In this document: positions 33,546 through 42,737 of the stretch, piece after piece
Numbering within the stretch: the stretch's first letter is position 1
How the letters are laid out: the number at the start of each line of letters is the position of its first letter
Assembly (NCBI RefSeq): GCF_002264395.1
Contig: NZ_NFVA01000014.1
Location: forward strand, 27,041 to 91,040
Length of the DNA: 64,000 nucleotides
Origin: Paenibacillus sp. VTT E-133291
GTDB taxonomy: Bacteria > Bacillota > Bacilli > Paenibacillales > Paenibacillaceae
Direction: 5' to 3'
Translations under genes and position numbers: made by a program
The notes under the pieces: model-generated
Told to the model about the DNA's origin: nothing
The model's input: the letters and a program-made list of their open reading frames with translations, nothing else
The model's database searches: none

Positions 33546-35000
33546 ATGAAAAAAAGATCACGTGGATTAACTCTGTTTTTGTCAGGAATCATGATGGTAT
33601 CACTATTATCGGCTTGCGGAGGAAACGGAAATAACGCTCCAGCTTCTACAGATTCCGGTAACACAGGAACTAGTAACGGTGGTTCTGAGCCTAAAAAGGA
33701 TACGATTACAGCACTTTTACCTCCGATATCAGCGAACTATCAAACACGTTTTGCTGATATGGAAAAAGAATTTAATACACTACATCCTAACTTGACTTTG
33801 AAAATCGAGCCAGCGAGCTGGGAAGATATGACGCAAAAACTTGATACTCAAGTAAATGCAGGTTCTCCTCCAGATATTGCTTTTATCGGTGCTTCAGGAA
33901 TTTCGAAATATGCAGCACTTAATGTACTAATCGACCTTAACGGTGCCCTTTCTGATGAAGCCAAGGCAGATTATGACGAAGTTCCATTGAAATATTTCCA
34001 ACTAGGTGACGCTCAATACGGCCTACCAGCATATATGGAAATCCACACTATCGGTGGTAACAAACAATTCCTTGAAGAAGCCGGAATTGATTGGAAAAGC
34101 ATTCAACAAAACGGTTGGACTTATGAAGAGTTCCGTAATGCAATTTCTAAAGGCGTAGTGAAAAATGATAAAGGTGAAACTACTCGTTATGGTTTCGTGT
34201 TCGCAACATCTGGTGTAGCATCTAAAGACTATCTGGCTATTCTTGCTAAAACTGCAGGTCTACCAGATTACTTCGATAAGGACCTTAAATACACGTATAC
34301 AAGCAAAAACTTCTTGGGGCTACTTACATCTATTCGCGAAATGATCAACGATGGTTCTATGCCTAAAGAGCTAAGCTCTATCGATGCTGGTAAACGGTGG
34401 AACATGTTCCTAACGGGTCAAACGATGATCACAGGTAAGGGTTTATCTGCATTTGAAAACTCTGCTCGTCTAAACAATGAGAAGATTAAAGCGAACGATG
34501 GTTCAGCTGTTGCAGATTCTATTGAAGTTGATTATATTTCACTTCCAGTCCCGACATTCAACGGTGCCGATTATGTCCCTACTTCAATCGTTGATGGTTA
34601 TATCGCACTTCGTGGTAAAAAAGCTCCATCTGAAGAGCACATCAAAAATATTGCCCTAGCAACGAATTTCTTGTCTTCTGGTTCAATTGCTGCTAACTAC
34701 AGTAATGAGCTGTTCTTATCACCAATTACTGAATCTGCACGTAATGCAGAAGTACTTGAAAAATTCCCTCGTAACGAAGATAACGTTGCTGCAGGTAAAG
34801 CTATGATGGCAAAAGCGCTTCCGGCTCGTACAGATATTCCTACTGATCTGGCTGCTGAAGCATTAAAAATTGAAACAGAAGTTATTATTCCTAAACTACA
34901 AGGCTTACTTGCAAATGAGATTACTCCACAAGAAATGTATGATGCAGTTAAAGCAGCTGCAATTAAATCTTTCGGTAAAGATGGTATTGTAGTTGACTAG
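33546..35000 (+). CDS. ABC transporter family-1 solute-binding lipoprotein (probable amino sugar/MurNAc importer)
   Basis: 484 residues from ATG 33546 (GAGGAGG upstream). Lipoprotein signal with lipobox LLSAC and a Gly/Asn/Ser-rich linker, followed by a type-1 sugar-binding fold (segments NTLHPNLTLKIEPASWEDM and AGSPPDIAFIGASG). It lies between murQ and two matching permeases, so MurNAc, muropeptide sugars or GlcNAc are the expected ligands. This replaces the MurP phosphotransferase system of B. subtilis, meaning sugar would arrive unphosphorylated and need the kinases encoded downstream. Ligand identity is inferred. Confidence 0.85.
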   Translation: MKKRSRGLTLFLSGIMMVSLLSACGGNGNNAPASTDSGNTGTSNGGSEPKKDTITALLPPISANYQTRFADMEKEFNTLHPNLTLKIEPASWEDMTQKLDTQVNAGSPPDIAFIGASGISKYAALNVLIDLNGALSDEAKADYDEVPLKYFQLGDAQYGLPAYMEIHTIGGNKQFLEEAGIDWKSIQQNGWTYEEFRNAISKGVVKNDKGETTRYGFVFATSGVASKDYLAILAKTAGLPDYFDKDLKYTYTSKNFLGLLTSIREMINDGSMPKELSSIDAGKRWNMFLTGQTMITGKGLSAFENSARLNNEKIKANDGSAVADSIEVDYISLPVPTFNGADYVPTSIVDGYIALRGKKAPSEEHIKNIALATNFLSSGSIAANYSNELFLSPITESARNAEVLEKFPRNEDNVAAGKAMMAKALPARTDIPTDLAAEALKIETEVIIPKLQGLLANEITPQEMYDAVKAAAIKSFGKDGIVVD

Positions 35001-35020
35001 TCTGTCGTAGGCTGACATGT

Positions 35021-35053
35021 GAAAGCTGTGCGTAGCTAGAACGTACAGCTTTC
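35021..35053 (+). promoter_or_regulatory. Intra-operon hairpin after the binding-protein gene
   Basis: GAAAGCTGT/ACAGCTTTC, extended by GCGT/ACGT, with no T run. Such stems after binding-protein genes commonly stabilise the upstream mRNA or cause partial termination, so that binding protein exceeds permease. Confidence 0.55.
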
Positions 35054-35104
35054 CTTCTAAATTAGCTAGAGCTTGTACTGTTTTTAGAAGAGAGGTGCGA
35101 CCCA

Positions 35105-36007
35105 ATGAATCAAACGTTGACTAAAAGAAAAAAAATGAAACTCGAAAGTGACTCAGGTTGGGGATACGCGTTTATCGCAGTAGCACTTATTGCGTTTTCT
35201 TTATTTACCGCATATCCAGTCATCAATGCTTTTATTATCAGCTTACAAAAATATGGTCCATTAGGATCCACTTTTGTCGGCATGGATAACTTCGTTAACT
35301 CGTTTTCAGATGAACTTTTCTGGAAAGCGCTGAAAAACACGTTAGTATATACGTTATTAACTGTTCCGTTTAATATTCTTCTATCATTTTTAATTTCAAT
35401 TTTGATTATTCCTTTCAAGAAAAAAACACAAACAATCTTTAAAGCACTATATTACTTGCCAGCCGTAGCATCTGGTGTAGCGCTTTCTGTTGTGTGGCTG
35501 TGGATCTTCGATCCGTTAAAATCAGGTATTGCCAATAAGCTCGTGAGTTTTTTAGGTATTGAAAATCAAAACTGGCTTGGTTCCAGTGCAACTGCAATGT
35601 TCTCACTTGTGTTAATGTCCTGGTTATCAAGTCATGGTACGGCAATTATTATTTATATAGCCGCATTACTCGCTATTGATAACAGCTATTATGAAGCAGC
35701 TGAAATTGATGGCGCGTCTTTCCTGCAAAAGCTTTGGTTTATCGTTGTCCCTTTCCTTAAGCCAACAACGCTATTCCTACTTGTTACTGGTGTTATCGGT
35801 TCCTTCCAAGTATTCCAAAACGCTTATCTTATGACAGGCGGTGGACCAGACCATGCAACAACAATGGTAGGTTTGTTAATCTTTAACAATGCGTTCACAT
35901 ATTTTGAGTTTGGTGAGGCAGCGGCACAATCATTAGTTCTAGCAGCGATTATCGGATTTATATCATTCCTTCAATTCAAGTTTATAGGTAAAGATGTAGA
36001 ATACTAG
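35105..36007 (+). CDS. ABC sugar transporter permease (MalF/UgpA type)
   Basis: 300 residues, six membrane helices. The coupling EAA loop EAAEIDGASFLQKLWFIVVP lies near residue 197, and the final helices include SFQVFQNAYLMTGGGPDHAT, typical of the MalF group. GAGAGGTG precedes the ATG. It pairs with the next permease. No ATPase gene is present in the cluster, so a shared MsmX-like ATPase encoded elsewhere is expected, as in other bacillus sugar importers. Confidence 0.88.
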   Translation: MNQTLTKRKKMKLESDSGWGYAFIAVALIAFSLFTAYPVINAFIISLQKYGPLGSTFVGMDNFVNSFSDELFWKALKNTLVYTLLTVPFNILLSFLISILIIPFKKKTQTIFKALYYLPAVASGVALSVVWLWIFDPLKSGIANKLVSFLGIENQNWLGSSATAMFSLVLMSWLSSHGTAIIIYIAALLAIDNSYYEAAEIDGASFLQKLWFIVVPFLKPTTLFLLVTGVIGSFQVFQNAYLMTGGGPDHATTMVGLLIFNNAFTYFEFGEAAAQSLVLAAIIGFISFLQFKFIGKDVEY

Positions 36008-36025
36008 GAAAAGGAGCAGAATACT

Positions 36026-36886
36026 ATGGGTTTGTACAACAATAGCTTAAGAAGCAAAGGGTATCTGTTTATACGTAATGGTGCAAACATTACGTTCCTT
36101 ATCCTATTTGCCGCAGCTACCATATTCCCGATATACTTTATGGTCATCTCCTCGTTCGGTGATCCGGTAGAAGCTGGTGCAATGAGCTATTCTATCCTAC
36201 CATCGAAGATTTCATTTGAATCTTATAAATTCTTCTTTAACTTCAGCCCACATACATGGGACTGGTTATTGAACTCCTTTATAGTGGCAGCGTGTATCAC
36301 GGTATCTAACGTATTTTTTGCTACACTTGCTGGATATGCTTTTGCAAAAATGAAATTTAAAGGAAAAAACATTTTGTTCGCTATTTTGCTGGGATCTATG
36401 ATGATTCCTGTTCAAGTCACTCAGGTTCCACTATATATTTTGATCGTAAACATTTTTGAATTACAAAATACGTACACAGCGTTGATTATGCCGAGCATAG
36501 TAACGGTATACAATATCTTCTTGGTTAAGCAGTTCATGTCCTCCATTCCAGGTGAAATTATTGAATCTGCTAAAATCGAAGGTTGTTCCCAGCCTAAAAT
36601 CTTCTGGTATATCATTATGCCTCTATCTAAAACAATTATGGCAGTACTAGCAATCCTAACGTTCATGGCGGCATGGAATGACTTTTTCTGGCCGTTCCTA
36701 GTAACGAATACGATGGATATGCAAACCATTCAGGTCGGCTTGAAAAACTTTCGCTTTGCGAATACAACTTACTTTGCACCGATGATGGCGGGGGCAACCA
36801 TTTCAGCAGTTCCAATGTTTATTTTGTTCTTCAGTTTACAAAAATACTTCCTTGAAGGGGTAACAGTTGGAGCGGTGAAAGGTTAA
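36026..36886 (+). CDS. ABC sugar transporter permease (MalG/UgpE type)
   Basis: 286 residues, six membrane helices. The EAA-type loop reads ESAKIEGCSQPKIFWYIIMP near residue 178, and a C-terminal FLEGVTVGAVKG segment is typical of MalG-type carbohydrate permeases. AAAGGAG SD. Its stop overlaps the anmK start by one base (TAATG), giving tight coupling of import to kinase. Confidence 0.88.
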   Translation: MGLYNNSLRSKGYLFIRNGANITFLILFAAATIFPIYFMVISSFGDPVEAGAMSYSILPSKISFESYKFFFNFSPHTWDWLLNSFIVAACITVSNVFFATLAGYAFAKMKFKGKNILFAILLGSMMIPVQVTQVPLYILIVNIFELQNTYTALIMPSIVTVYNIFLVKQFMSSIPGEIIESAKIEGCSQPKIFWYIIMPLSKTIMAVLAILTFMAAWNDFFWPFLVTNTMDMQTIQVGLKNFRFANTTYFAPMMAGATISAVPMFILFFSLQKYFLEGVTVGAVKG

Positions 36887-38106
36887 TGGACAAACAATCA
36901 AAAGTTGATGCAACATACTTAGTTGGCTTGATGTCCGGTACATCAGTAGATGGTATTGATGCAGCAGTAGTTAAGCTTTTCCCATCAGCCGAAAAAGAGC
37001 ATGGAGTAGAGATTGAATTACTGGCTTTTGAAAACACACCTTTTGAGGTGCAAGTTAGAAACTCCATATTTGAGCTTTTTGATCCCGCTAGCGCTACGAT
37101 TGATAAGGTTGGCGCAATGAATATGTGGCTTGGCGAATTATACGCCCAAGCCACATTATCCGTTATAGGGAAATGCGGCCTTTCGCCTTCGCAAATATTC
37201 GCAGTAGGATCGCATGGTCAAACAATCTATCATGCTCCGGATGAGAATGTTATGGGCGGCTATAATCTGCATTGTACCGTTCAGATTGGGGATGGTGCGG
37301 TTATCGCCAATCGCACAGGAATTCCTTGCGTATCAGACTTTCGAGTTGCTGACATGGCAATGGGTGGACAAGGAGCTCCGTTAGTACCATTTACCGAATA
37401 CTTATTGTTTAACAATCCAAAGAAAACACTTCTGATGCAAAATATTGGCGGAATAGGCAATGTGACTGTTTTGCCTGTAAATGCCTCACCGGATGAGGTA
37501 TTTGCTTTTGATACGGGTCCTGGAAATATGATTATCGATGGCCTTGTATCGCAATTATTTGCACCAATGACCATGGATGTTAATGGCGAAATTGGTGCGG
37601 GCGGTCAAGTGATTGATGAGCTATTGAAATGGATGCAGCAGGATAAATATTATAGGATGCCGTTACCAAAATCGACAGGCAGAGAACGGTTTGGCCAACA
37701 ATACGTGGCACAAATTATTGAAATGATGAAGGTTAATCACTGGAAAGCAGAAGATGTTGTTGCAACAGCTACGTACTTAACTGCCTGGAGCATCGTCGAT
37801 AGCTATGAACGGTATATTGCACCGCAGCACCAGGCTGAGCAATTGTTAATTGGCGGCGGTGGAAGCTATAACAAGACGCTTTTGCGTAATTTACAGCACT
37901 TATTTGCACCGCATAACGTGCAGGTGCTGACGCAGGAGGATATCGGTGGTAATAGTGATGCTAAGGAAGCAATTGCTTTTGCTCTGCTTGCGTATTACAC
38001 GATGGAGCGCTTACCAAACAATATCCCGCTAGTAACTGGAGCTTCACAGCCAGTAGTAATGGGCAAAATTTCCTGGCCCTATATTGGACGTTCGCAGGAG
38101 GCTTAA
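36886..38106 (+). CDS. anmK: Anhydro-N-acetylmuramic acid kinase
   Basis: 406 residues of the hexokinase/actin-like fold. The signature GLMSGTSVDGIDAAVV lies near residue 13, QIGDGAVIANRTGIPCVSDF near 128, FDTGPGNMIIDGL near 205 and GGGSYNKTLL near 324. AnmK hydrolyses the 1,6-anhydro bond and phosphorylates MurNAc, producing MurNAc-6-phosphate for MurQ. It is translationally coupled to the permease. Its presence implies that anhydro-muropeptides (products of lytic transglycosylases) are a substrate, which is not typical of Gram-positive wall turnover; scavenging debris of other bacteria is one explanation. Confidence 0.93.
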   Translation: MDKQSKVDATYLVGLMSGTSVDGIDAAVVKLFPSAEKEHGVEIELLAFENTPFEVQVRNSIFELFDPASATIDKVGAMNMWLGELYAQATLSVIGKCGLSPSQIFAVGSHGQTIYHAPDENVMGGYNLHCTVQIGDGAVIANRTGIPCVSDFRVADMAMGGQGAPLVPFTEYLLFNNPKKTLLMQNIGGIGNVTVLPVNASPDEVFAFDTGPGNMIIDGLVSQLFAPMTMDVNGEIGAGGQVIDELLKWMQQDKYYRMPLPKSTGRERFGQQYVAQIIEMMKVNHWKAEDVVATATYLTAWSIVDSYERYIAPQHQAEQLLIGGGGSYNKTLLRNLQHLFAPHNVQVLTQEDIGGNSDAKEAIAFALLAYYTMERLPNNIPLVTGASQPVVMGKISWPYIGRSQEA

Positions 38107-39078
38107 ATGATGCAAATCAGACCCTTTTCAATTGAAGATCACTCTGCAGTTGTAGAGCTTTGGAATCGTGAGGCTACAAAATATGATTATAAGCCATTTA
38201 CAGAGCGAGAGTTTCAAGATACATTCATCGACCATCCTTATTTTGACGCTGACTGTATATGGGTAGGTTGTGACGAAAAAGAGATTGTTGGTTTTGCAGC
38301 TGGCTGCTGCGGTGACGATCTCCCTCTTGGAGATGTGGCCGGTTATATTACGAGTGTTATTATAGATACCCATGTGGCTTCTCTGGAGCTTTACGATGCT
38401 TTTCTATTGCGTTTAGAAAAAAGATTCCAAGAACTTGGGAAAAGGCAAGCGGATGTATTGTTTTTCAACCCTGTTAAGCTGAAGTGGAGTATACCAAGTG
38501 CACCTCAGCATGAGCATAATAATGCCCCGGGCATCAGTAAGGACCAGCCATTATATGAAGCTTTAATGGCTAGAGGCTACGAAGATCGAGCGACGCAATG
38601 CGGCATGTATTTAAAACTCGGAAGCTTTATAGTTCCCGAAGATATTTTAGATAAGGAAACCCATGCAAATAGCAAGGACTATTACATTACGTCCTATGTC
38701 CCTGATTTACATACAGGGCTTGAAGCAACGCTTGCTGCCCTGCAAAATCCGCAGTGGAAGAAGGATGTTGTTACTTATGTGAAGGTTGGCGCACCACTTG
38801 TAATAGCTGTGTACGGCAACGAGGTTGTGGGCTTTGCAGGTCCAATTATTTCGCAGCCTGATGGAAGAGCATTTTTTTGCGGTATCGGAGTGCACCCAGA
38901 GCATGAGGGTCATGGCCTTGGCAGTGTATTATTTTTCAGAATGGTTGAAGCTTTTCAAAATGTGGGCTGTCAGTATATCTCTCTATTCACTGGAAATAAT
39001 AATCCGGCTCTTCGAATCTATCAAAAAGCGGGCTTTACTATTGAAAAACAATTTTCTATATTGCGGAGGGAACTTTAA
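38107..39078 (+). CDS. Two-domain GNAT acetyltransferase in the MurNAc cluster
   Basis: 323 residues. The C-terminal half is a clear GNAT domain with the acetyl-CoA loop region GIGVHPEHEGHGLGSVLF near residue 260 and the ending NNPALRIYQKAGFTIEKQ. The N-terminal half looks like a degenerate second GNAT domain. Starts directly after the anmK stop with GGAGG. The B. subtilis MurNAc cluster is also followed by a GNAT gene (ybbJ), so this association is old. A role in re-acetylating de-N-acetylated amino sugars is possible but not established. Confidence 0.75.
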   Translation: MMQIRPFSIEDHSAVVELWNREATKYDYKPFTEREFQDTFIDHPYFDADCIWVGCDEKEIVGFAAGCCGDDLPLGDVAGYITSVIIDTHVASLELYDAFLLRLEKRFQELGKRQADVLFFNPVKLKWSIPSAPQHEHNNAPGISKDQPLYEALMARGYEDRATQCGMYLKLGSFIVPEDILDKETHANSKDYYITSYVPDLHTGLEATLAALQNPQWKKDVVTYVKVGAPLVIAVYGNEVVGFAGPIISQPDGRAFFCGIGVHPEHEGHGLGSVLFFRMVEAFQNVGCQYISLFTGNNNPALRIYQKAGFTIEKQFSILRREL

Positions 39079-39080
39079 AG

Positions 39081-39788
39081 ATGAGCGAAAAATTCACAGT
39101 ATTAGCAATTGGAGCGCATGTTGGTGATGTGGAGCTAGCTTCTGGTGGTGTGCTCGCTAGTCATAGTTTAAAGGGAGATCGCATTGTGACATTAGCGTTA
39201 ACTGCGGGTGAACGAGGGGTCCCGGCAGGACAGGATATGAAGGAATATCGTCAGCAAAAAGTGAAAGAGGCACAGGTTTTTGCGGATATGCTAGGCGGTG
39301 AAGCCATTGTATTCGATGATTATTGTGACGGAGAGTTGCCTGACAATCAAGAAATTCGTATGGAGGTTTGTGATGTAATTCGTCGCGTGAAGCCTAACAT
39401 TATTATTACACACTGGAAAAACAGTATGCATAAGGACCATGCGCTAACGCATCATATCGTAAATGATGCCCGTTTCTTCGCAAGTCTATCATCCTTTGAA
39501 CGAGCGCTCCCCGCGCACTTTGCAGCAAGATTATATTACTCCGAAAACTGGGAGGATGCGGTTGATTATGTCCCTTACGTATATGTGGATTTCGATCAAG
39601 CGGCATTTGATCTATGGATAGATGCTTTAAGCAAGCATTGGTTTGTGACGAATAGCAAATCTTTCAAATACATGGATTACTACAAAGCACTAGCAGTTGT
39701 TCGCGGCTGTGAAGCAAGAAAGACATATGCAGAAGCATTTATGGTGCCTGCTGAAACGGTGAAGGTTAGGCAGTCTAGTCTTTGGTAA
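39081..39788 (+). CDS. PIG-L/LmbE-family deacetylase-like protein with altered motif
   Basis: 235 residues of the LmbE fold. The canonical AHPDDxE is AHVGDVE near residue 12: the metal His, second Asp and Glu remain, but the first Asp, the general base in MshB-type enzymes, is Gly. The second motif THWKNSMHKDH (canonical HxxDxHxDH) keeps the final HxDH-type histidines. Family members remove N-acetyl groups from GlcNAc conjugates. Here activity may be altered or use another base. Two bases separate it from the GNAT gene, whose chemistry is opposite, suggesting a paired acetyl removal/addition step. Confidence 0.75.
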   Translation: MSEKFTVLAIGAHVGDVELASGGVLASHSLKGDRIVTLALTAGERGVPAGQDMKEYRQQKVKEAQVFADMLGGEAIVFDDYCDGELPDNQEIRMEVCDVIRRVKPNIIITHWKNSMHKDHALTHHIVNDARFFASLSSFERALPAHFAARLYYSENWEDAVDYVPYVYVDFDQAAFDLWIDALSKHWFVTNSKSFKYMDYYKALAVVRGCEARKTYAEAFMVPAETVKVRQSSLW

Positions 39789-39806
39789 CTATTCAACTAG
39801 CTAAGA

Positions 39807-39842
39807 GGGAGTGTTTCTATGTATAGCAGGAAACATTCCCTT
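39807..39842 (+). promoter_or_regulatory. Intra-operon hairpin before namZ
   Basis: GGGAGTGTTTC pairs with GAAACATTCCC (one G-U or mismatch) around an 11-base loop, followed by TTGTTCT. Possible partial terminator or processing site. Confidence 0.45.
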
Positions 39843-39886
39843 GTTCTATTCATTTATGCTAAAAAGCAGCTAGGAGGCAGCTTCAT

Positions 39887-41029
39887 ATGGTGTTAAATGG
39901 GATTGATTCTATAACGAATTATCGTTATTTGTTCGAAGGTAAGCGCGTAGGATTGATTACAGCGCCGACAGGTCTTACGAAGGATTTTGCATCAACGATT
40001 ACTATATTACATGAAAATTTTAATCTTGCTGCGATGTTTTCACCTGAGCATGGCGTTCGCGGAGATTTGGATGCAGGGGCAGTAGTAGACACTTACATGG
40101 ATCCTTTTACGAATGTTCCAGTCTATAGCTTGTACCGTAAAGACTCCAAGCGTTTAACAAAAGAAATGCTGAATGAAGTAGACATCATTGTATACGATAT
40201 TCAAGATGTTGGTGTACGCTATTACACATTTATTTATACGATGCTGTATGCACTTGAAGATTGTGCAAATGCAGGTGTAGAATTTGTTGTTCTTGATCGT
40301 GTTAATCCGCTTAACGGGGTAACGGTAGAAGGGAATGTCTTGAAGCCCGGCTTCAAATCATTTGTTGGAAATTACGAGCTAGCCGTGCGATACGGCTTAA
40401 CAGCAGGTGAGGTAGCAACGATGGCAAATGATCAAATGAATTGGAATGCATCGCTGCATGTCGTTCGTTTGGAAGGCTGGGAACGGAACATGTCCTTTCC
40501 GGATACAGGATTAACCTGGGTTCATCCTTCACTTGGAATACCACGATATGAAACGGCGTTATTATATACAGGAACATGTTTATTTGAAGGCACAAACTGC
40601 TCCGAAGGACGTGGAACAACGTTCCCGTTTGAAATGATTGGTGCTCCGTTCATTCAAGCGCAGCAATTGGCAGATGAGATGAATGCAAAAGGTATCCCGG
40701 GTGTGCTTTTTCGTCCAGTTCATTTCAAGCCAACGTCATCTAAACATTGTGGCGAGCTATGCGGCGGGGTACAAATTTACATTACAGATCTCCAAGTGCT
40801 GAGGCCTTTAGAAGTTGGGGTAACCTTATTATTTACGATAAGAGATTTGTATGAGCAATTTTCATTCCTGCCTCCTGTGAAGGAGGGTTCTCGTCCATTT
40901 ATCGATTTGCTGGGGGGAGACAACATGTATCGTAAGGAAAATATGCAAGCCAAGCAGCTGCTTGAACAGTTTGCAGCGGAAAGCAAGCAATTTGCAGAAA
41001 TAACACAGCAGTATCATTTATATCGCTAG
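39887..41029 (+). CDS. namZ: Exo-beta-N-acetylmuramidase (DUF1343, GH171)
   Basis: 380 residues matching the DUF1343/NamZ family: SPEHGVRGDLDAG near residue 45, DIIVYDIQDVGVRYYTFI near 105, LDRVNPLNG near 140 and the ending region with SEGRGTTFPFEMIGAP near 240. NamZ removes non-reducing terminal MurNAc from wall fragments, complementing NagZ. AGGAGG at good distance. No signal peptide is seen, so either it acts on imported disaccharides or is exported by another route. The namZ-nagZ order matches the B. subtilis ybbC-ybbD cluster. Confidence 0.93.
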   Translation: MVLNGIDSITNYRYLFEGKRVGLITAPTGLTKDFASTITILHENFNLAAMFSPEHGVRGDLDAGAVVDTYMDPFTNVPVYSLYRKDSKRLTKEMLNEVDIIVYDIQDVGVRYYTFIYTMLYALEDCANAGVEFVVLDRVNPLNGVTVEGNVLKPGFKSFVGNYELAVRYGLTAGEVATMANDQMNWNASLHVVRLEGWERNMSFPDTGLTWVHPSLGIPRYETALLYTGTCLFEGTNCSEGRGTTFPFEMIGAPFIQAQQLADEMNAKGIPGVLFRPVHFKPTSSKHCGELCGGVQIYITDLQVLRPLEVGVTLLFTIRDLYEQFSFLPPVKEGSRPFIDLLGGDNMYRKENMQAKQLLEQFAAESKQFAEITQQYHLYR

Positions 41030-41046
41030 AGGAAGGTGAGTAATTG

Positions 41047-42609
41047 ATGAGAACAATAGAACATATGAGCTTGCGCGAAAAGATCGGACAAATGTTCGTA
41101 ACAGGCTTCCCCTCAACCGAGATCACTCCTGAGCTGAAGGAAGTTATTGAGCATTATAAAGTCGGCAATATTATTTTATTCTCACATAATATCGACAATA
41201 AATATCAATTAGGCGAGCTTGTTACTGAACTGCAGCAATGGTACACGACACATACTGGTATCCCGGGTTTTATTACGATCGACCAAGAAGGCGGTCGAGT
41301 CACTCGTATGCCTAAAGACGCGACCAATGTTGCTGGAGCCATGGCAATTGCTTCTTCAGGACGACCTGAAAATGCGTATGCAGCAGGCAGAATGACTGCC
41401 AGAGAATTGAAAGCATTAGGTATTAATTTTAATCTAGCTCCAGTTATGGACGTTAACAATAATGCATTGAATCCAGTCATAAATGTTCGTTCATATGGTG
41501 ATTCTGTTGCAACAGTATCCCAGTATGGAATTCAAATGATGAAGGGATTGCTAGATGGAGGCGTCATGTCCTCACTTAAGCATTTTCCAGGTCATGGTGA
41601 TACAAATGTCGATTCACATATTGGCTTGCCTACCATTGAAAAAACACTTGAGGAATTAGAACAGCTTGAGCTGCTGCCGTTTAAGGCCGCAATTGAGCAA
41701 GGCGCTCAAGCGATTATGAGTGCACATATTTTATTTCCGAAAATTGAAAAATCCGGTGTGCCCGGAACTATGTCTCATACCATTATTACAGAGATATTAA
41801 AAGGAAAATTAGGATATAAAGGGTTAGTTGTATCGGATTGTTTAGAAATGGACGCGATCAAACGATACTATGGTACGGCAAAAGGAGCGTTAGGAGCTGT
41901 TAAAGCAGGTATTGATTTGGTATTCATTAGTCATACTCCTGAGACAGTGAAGGAAGCGATTCATTTGATCGAAGAAGCTGTAGCCACCGGTGATTTGGAT
42001 GAAGCGCTAATTGATGCAGCTGTTACAAAAATTTTAGCTTATAAAGCAAAATATGCGACGATTGAGGAGCTAGATTATGAACTAGTTGGCTGCGATGTAC
42101 ATCGCCGAGCAAATGAGCTAATGCGTACGGAAACGATCTGCCTCATTAAAGGTGAGCTCCAGCCCATTCATACCGGTGATGAGCAAGTGTTATTTATGGG
42201 TTCCTATTCCTACCGCACCGATCTTGCGTCCAGCAGCTTGAATCAAGCTCTTAGCTTTCCGCAATATATGGGGGAGCATTTTAATACAGCTTATGAGATT
42301 ATCGACATTGACCCGAGCGAGGAGCAAATCAACGCTGCGCTGCCAAAGGTACAAGTGTACAAGCATATTGTTATCGGCTTGTTCAATGCGCGTGAAAACA
42401 AAGGTCAGCTTGCGCTTGTGCAGAAGCTGCTGGCTGCAGGCTGCAAAGTAACGGCCATTACATTAGGTCGCCCGTATGATTTACCGTTAATCGAAGGCGA
42501 GTTCTGCGGAATTGCGGCATTTGAGTATACACTTGATGCATTCAAATCACTCCTTCCAATCCTAAATGGTGAGGTTGTACCCACCGCCAAGATTACGATA
42601 CAGATGTAG
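41047..42609 (+). CDS. nagZ: Beta-N-acetylglucosaminidase, GH3
   Basis: 520 residues. GH3 N-terminal TIM barrel with KHFPGHGDTNVDSH near residue 178 (the acid/base Asp-His loop diagnostic of NagZ) and the nucleophile Asp in VVSDCLEMDAI near residue 257; the C-terminal alpha/beta domain (about 345-520) is present as in the two-domain Bacillus enzyme. It splits GlcNAc from MurNAc-containing fragments. ATG 41047 follows GGAAGGTGAG; a TTG at 41044 is the alternative. No secretion signal is visible, so the cleavage site in the cell is uncertain. Confidence 0.93.
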   Translation: MRTIEHMSLREKIGQMFVTGFPSTEITPELKEVIEHYKVGNIILFSHNIDNKYQLGELVTELQQWYTTHTGIPGFITIDQEGGRVTRMPKDATNVAGAMAIASSGRPENAYAAGRMTARELKALGINFNLAPVMDVNNNALNPVINVRSYGDSVATVSQYGIQMMKGLLDGGVMSSLKHFPGHGDTNVDSHIGLPTIEKTLEELEQLELLPFKAAIEQGAQAIMSAHILFPKIEKSGVPGTMSHTIITEILKGKLGYKGLVVSDCLEMDAIKRYYGTAKGALGAVKAGIDLVFISHTPETVKEAIHLIEEAVATGDLDEALIDAAVTKILAYKAKYATIEELDYELVGCDVHRRANELMRTETICLIKGELQPIHTGDEQVLFMGSYSYRTDLASSSLNQALSFPQYMGEHFNTAYEIIDIDPSEEQINAALPKVQVYKHIVIGLFNARENKGQLALVQKLLAAGCKVTAITLGRPYDLPLIEGEFCGIAAFEYTLDAFKSLLPILNGEVVPTAKITIQM

Positions 42610-42737
42610 ACAAGCATAAAAGCCTTCGGCGTCCTTTAAAGGAAGGCAAGCGTTTCTGCGAGAAAAATAAGGATAATATATCGCGTGAAACATATAAATT
42701 CTTATCTTTGAAAAAAGTACAACAAGGGGACATAGGT

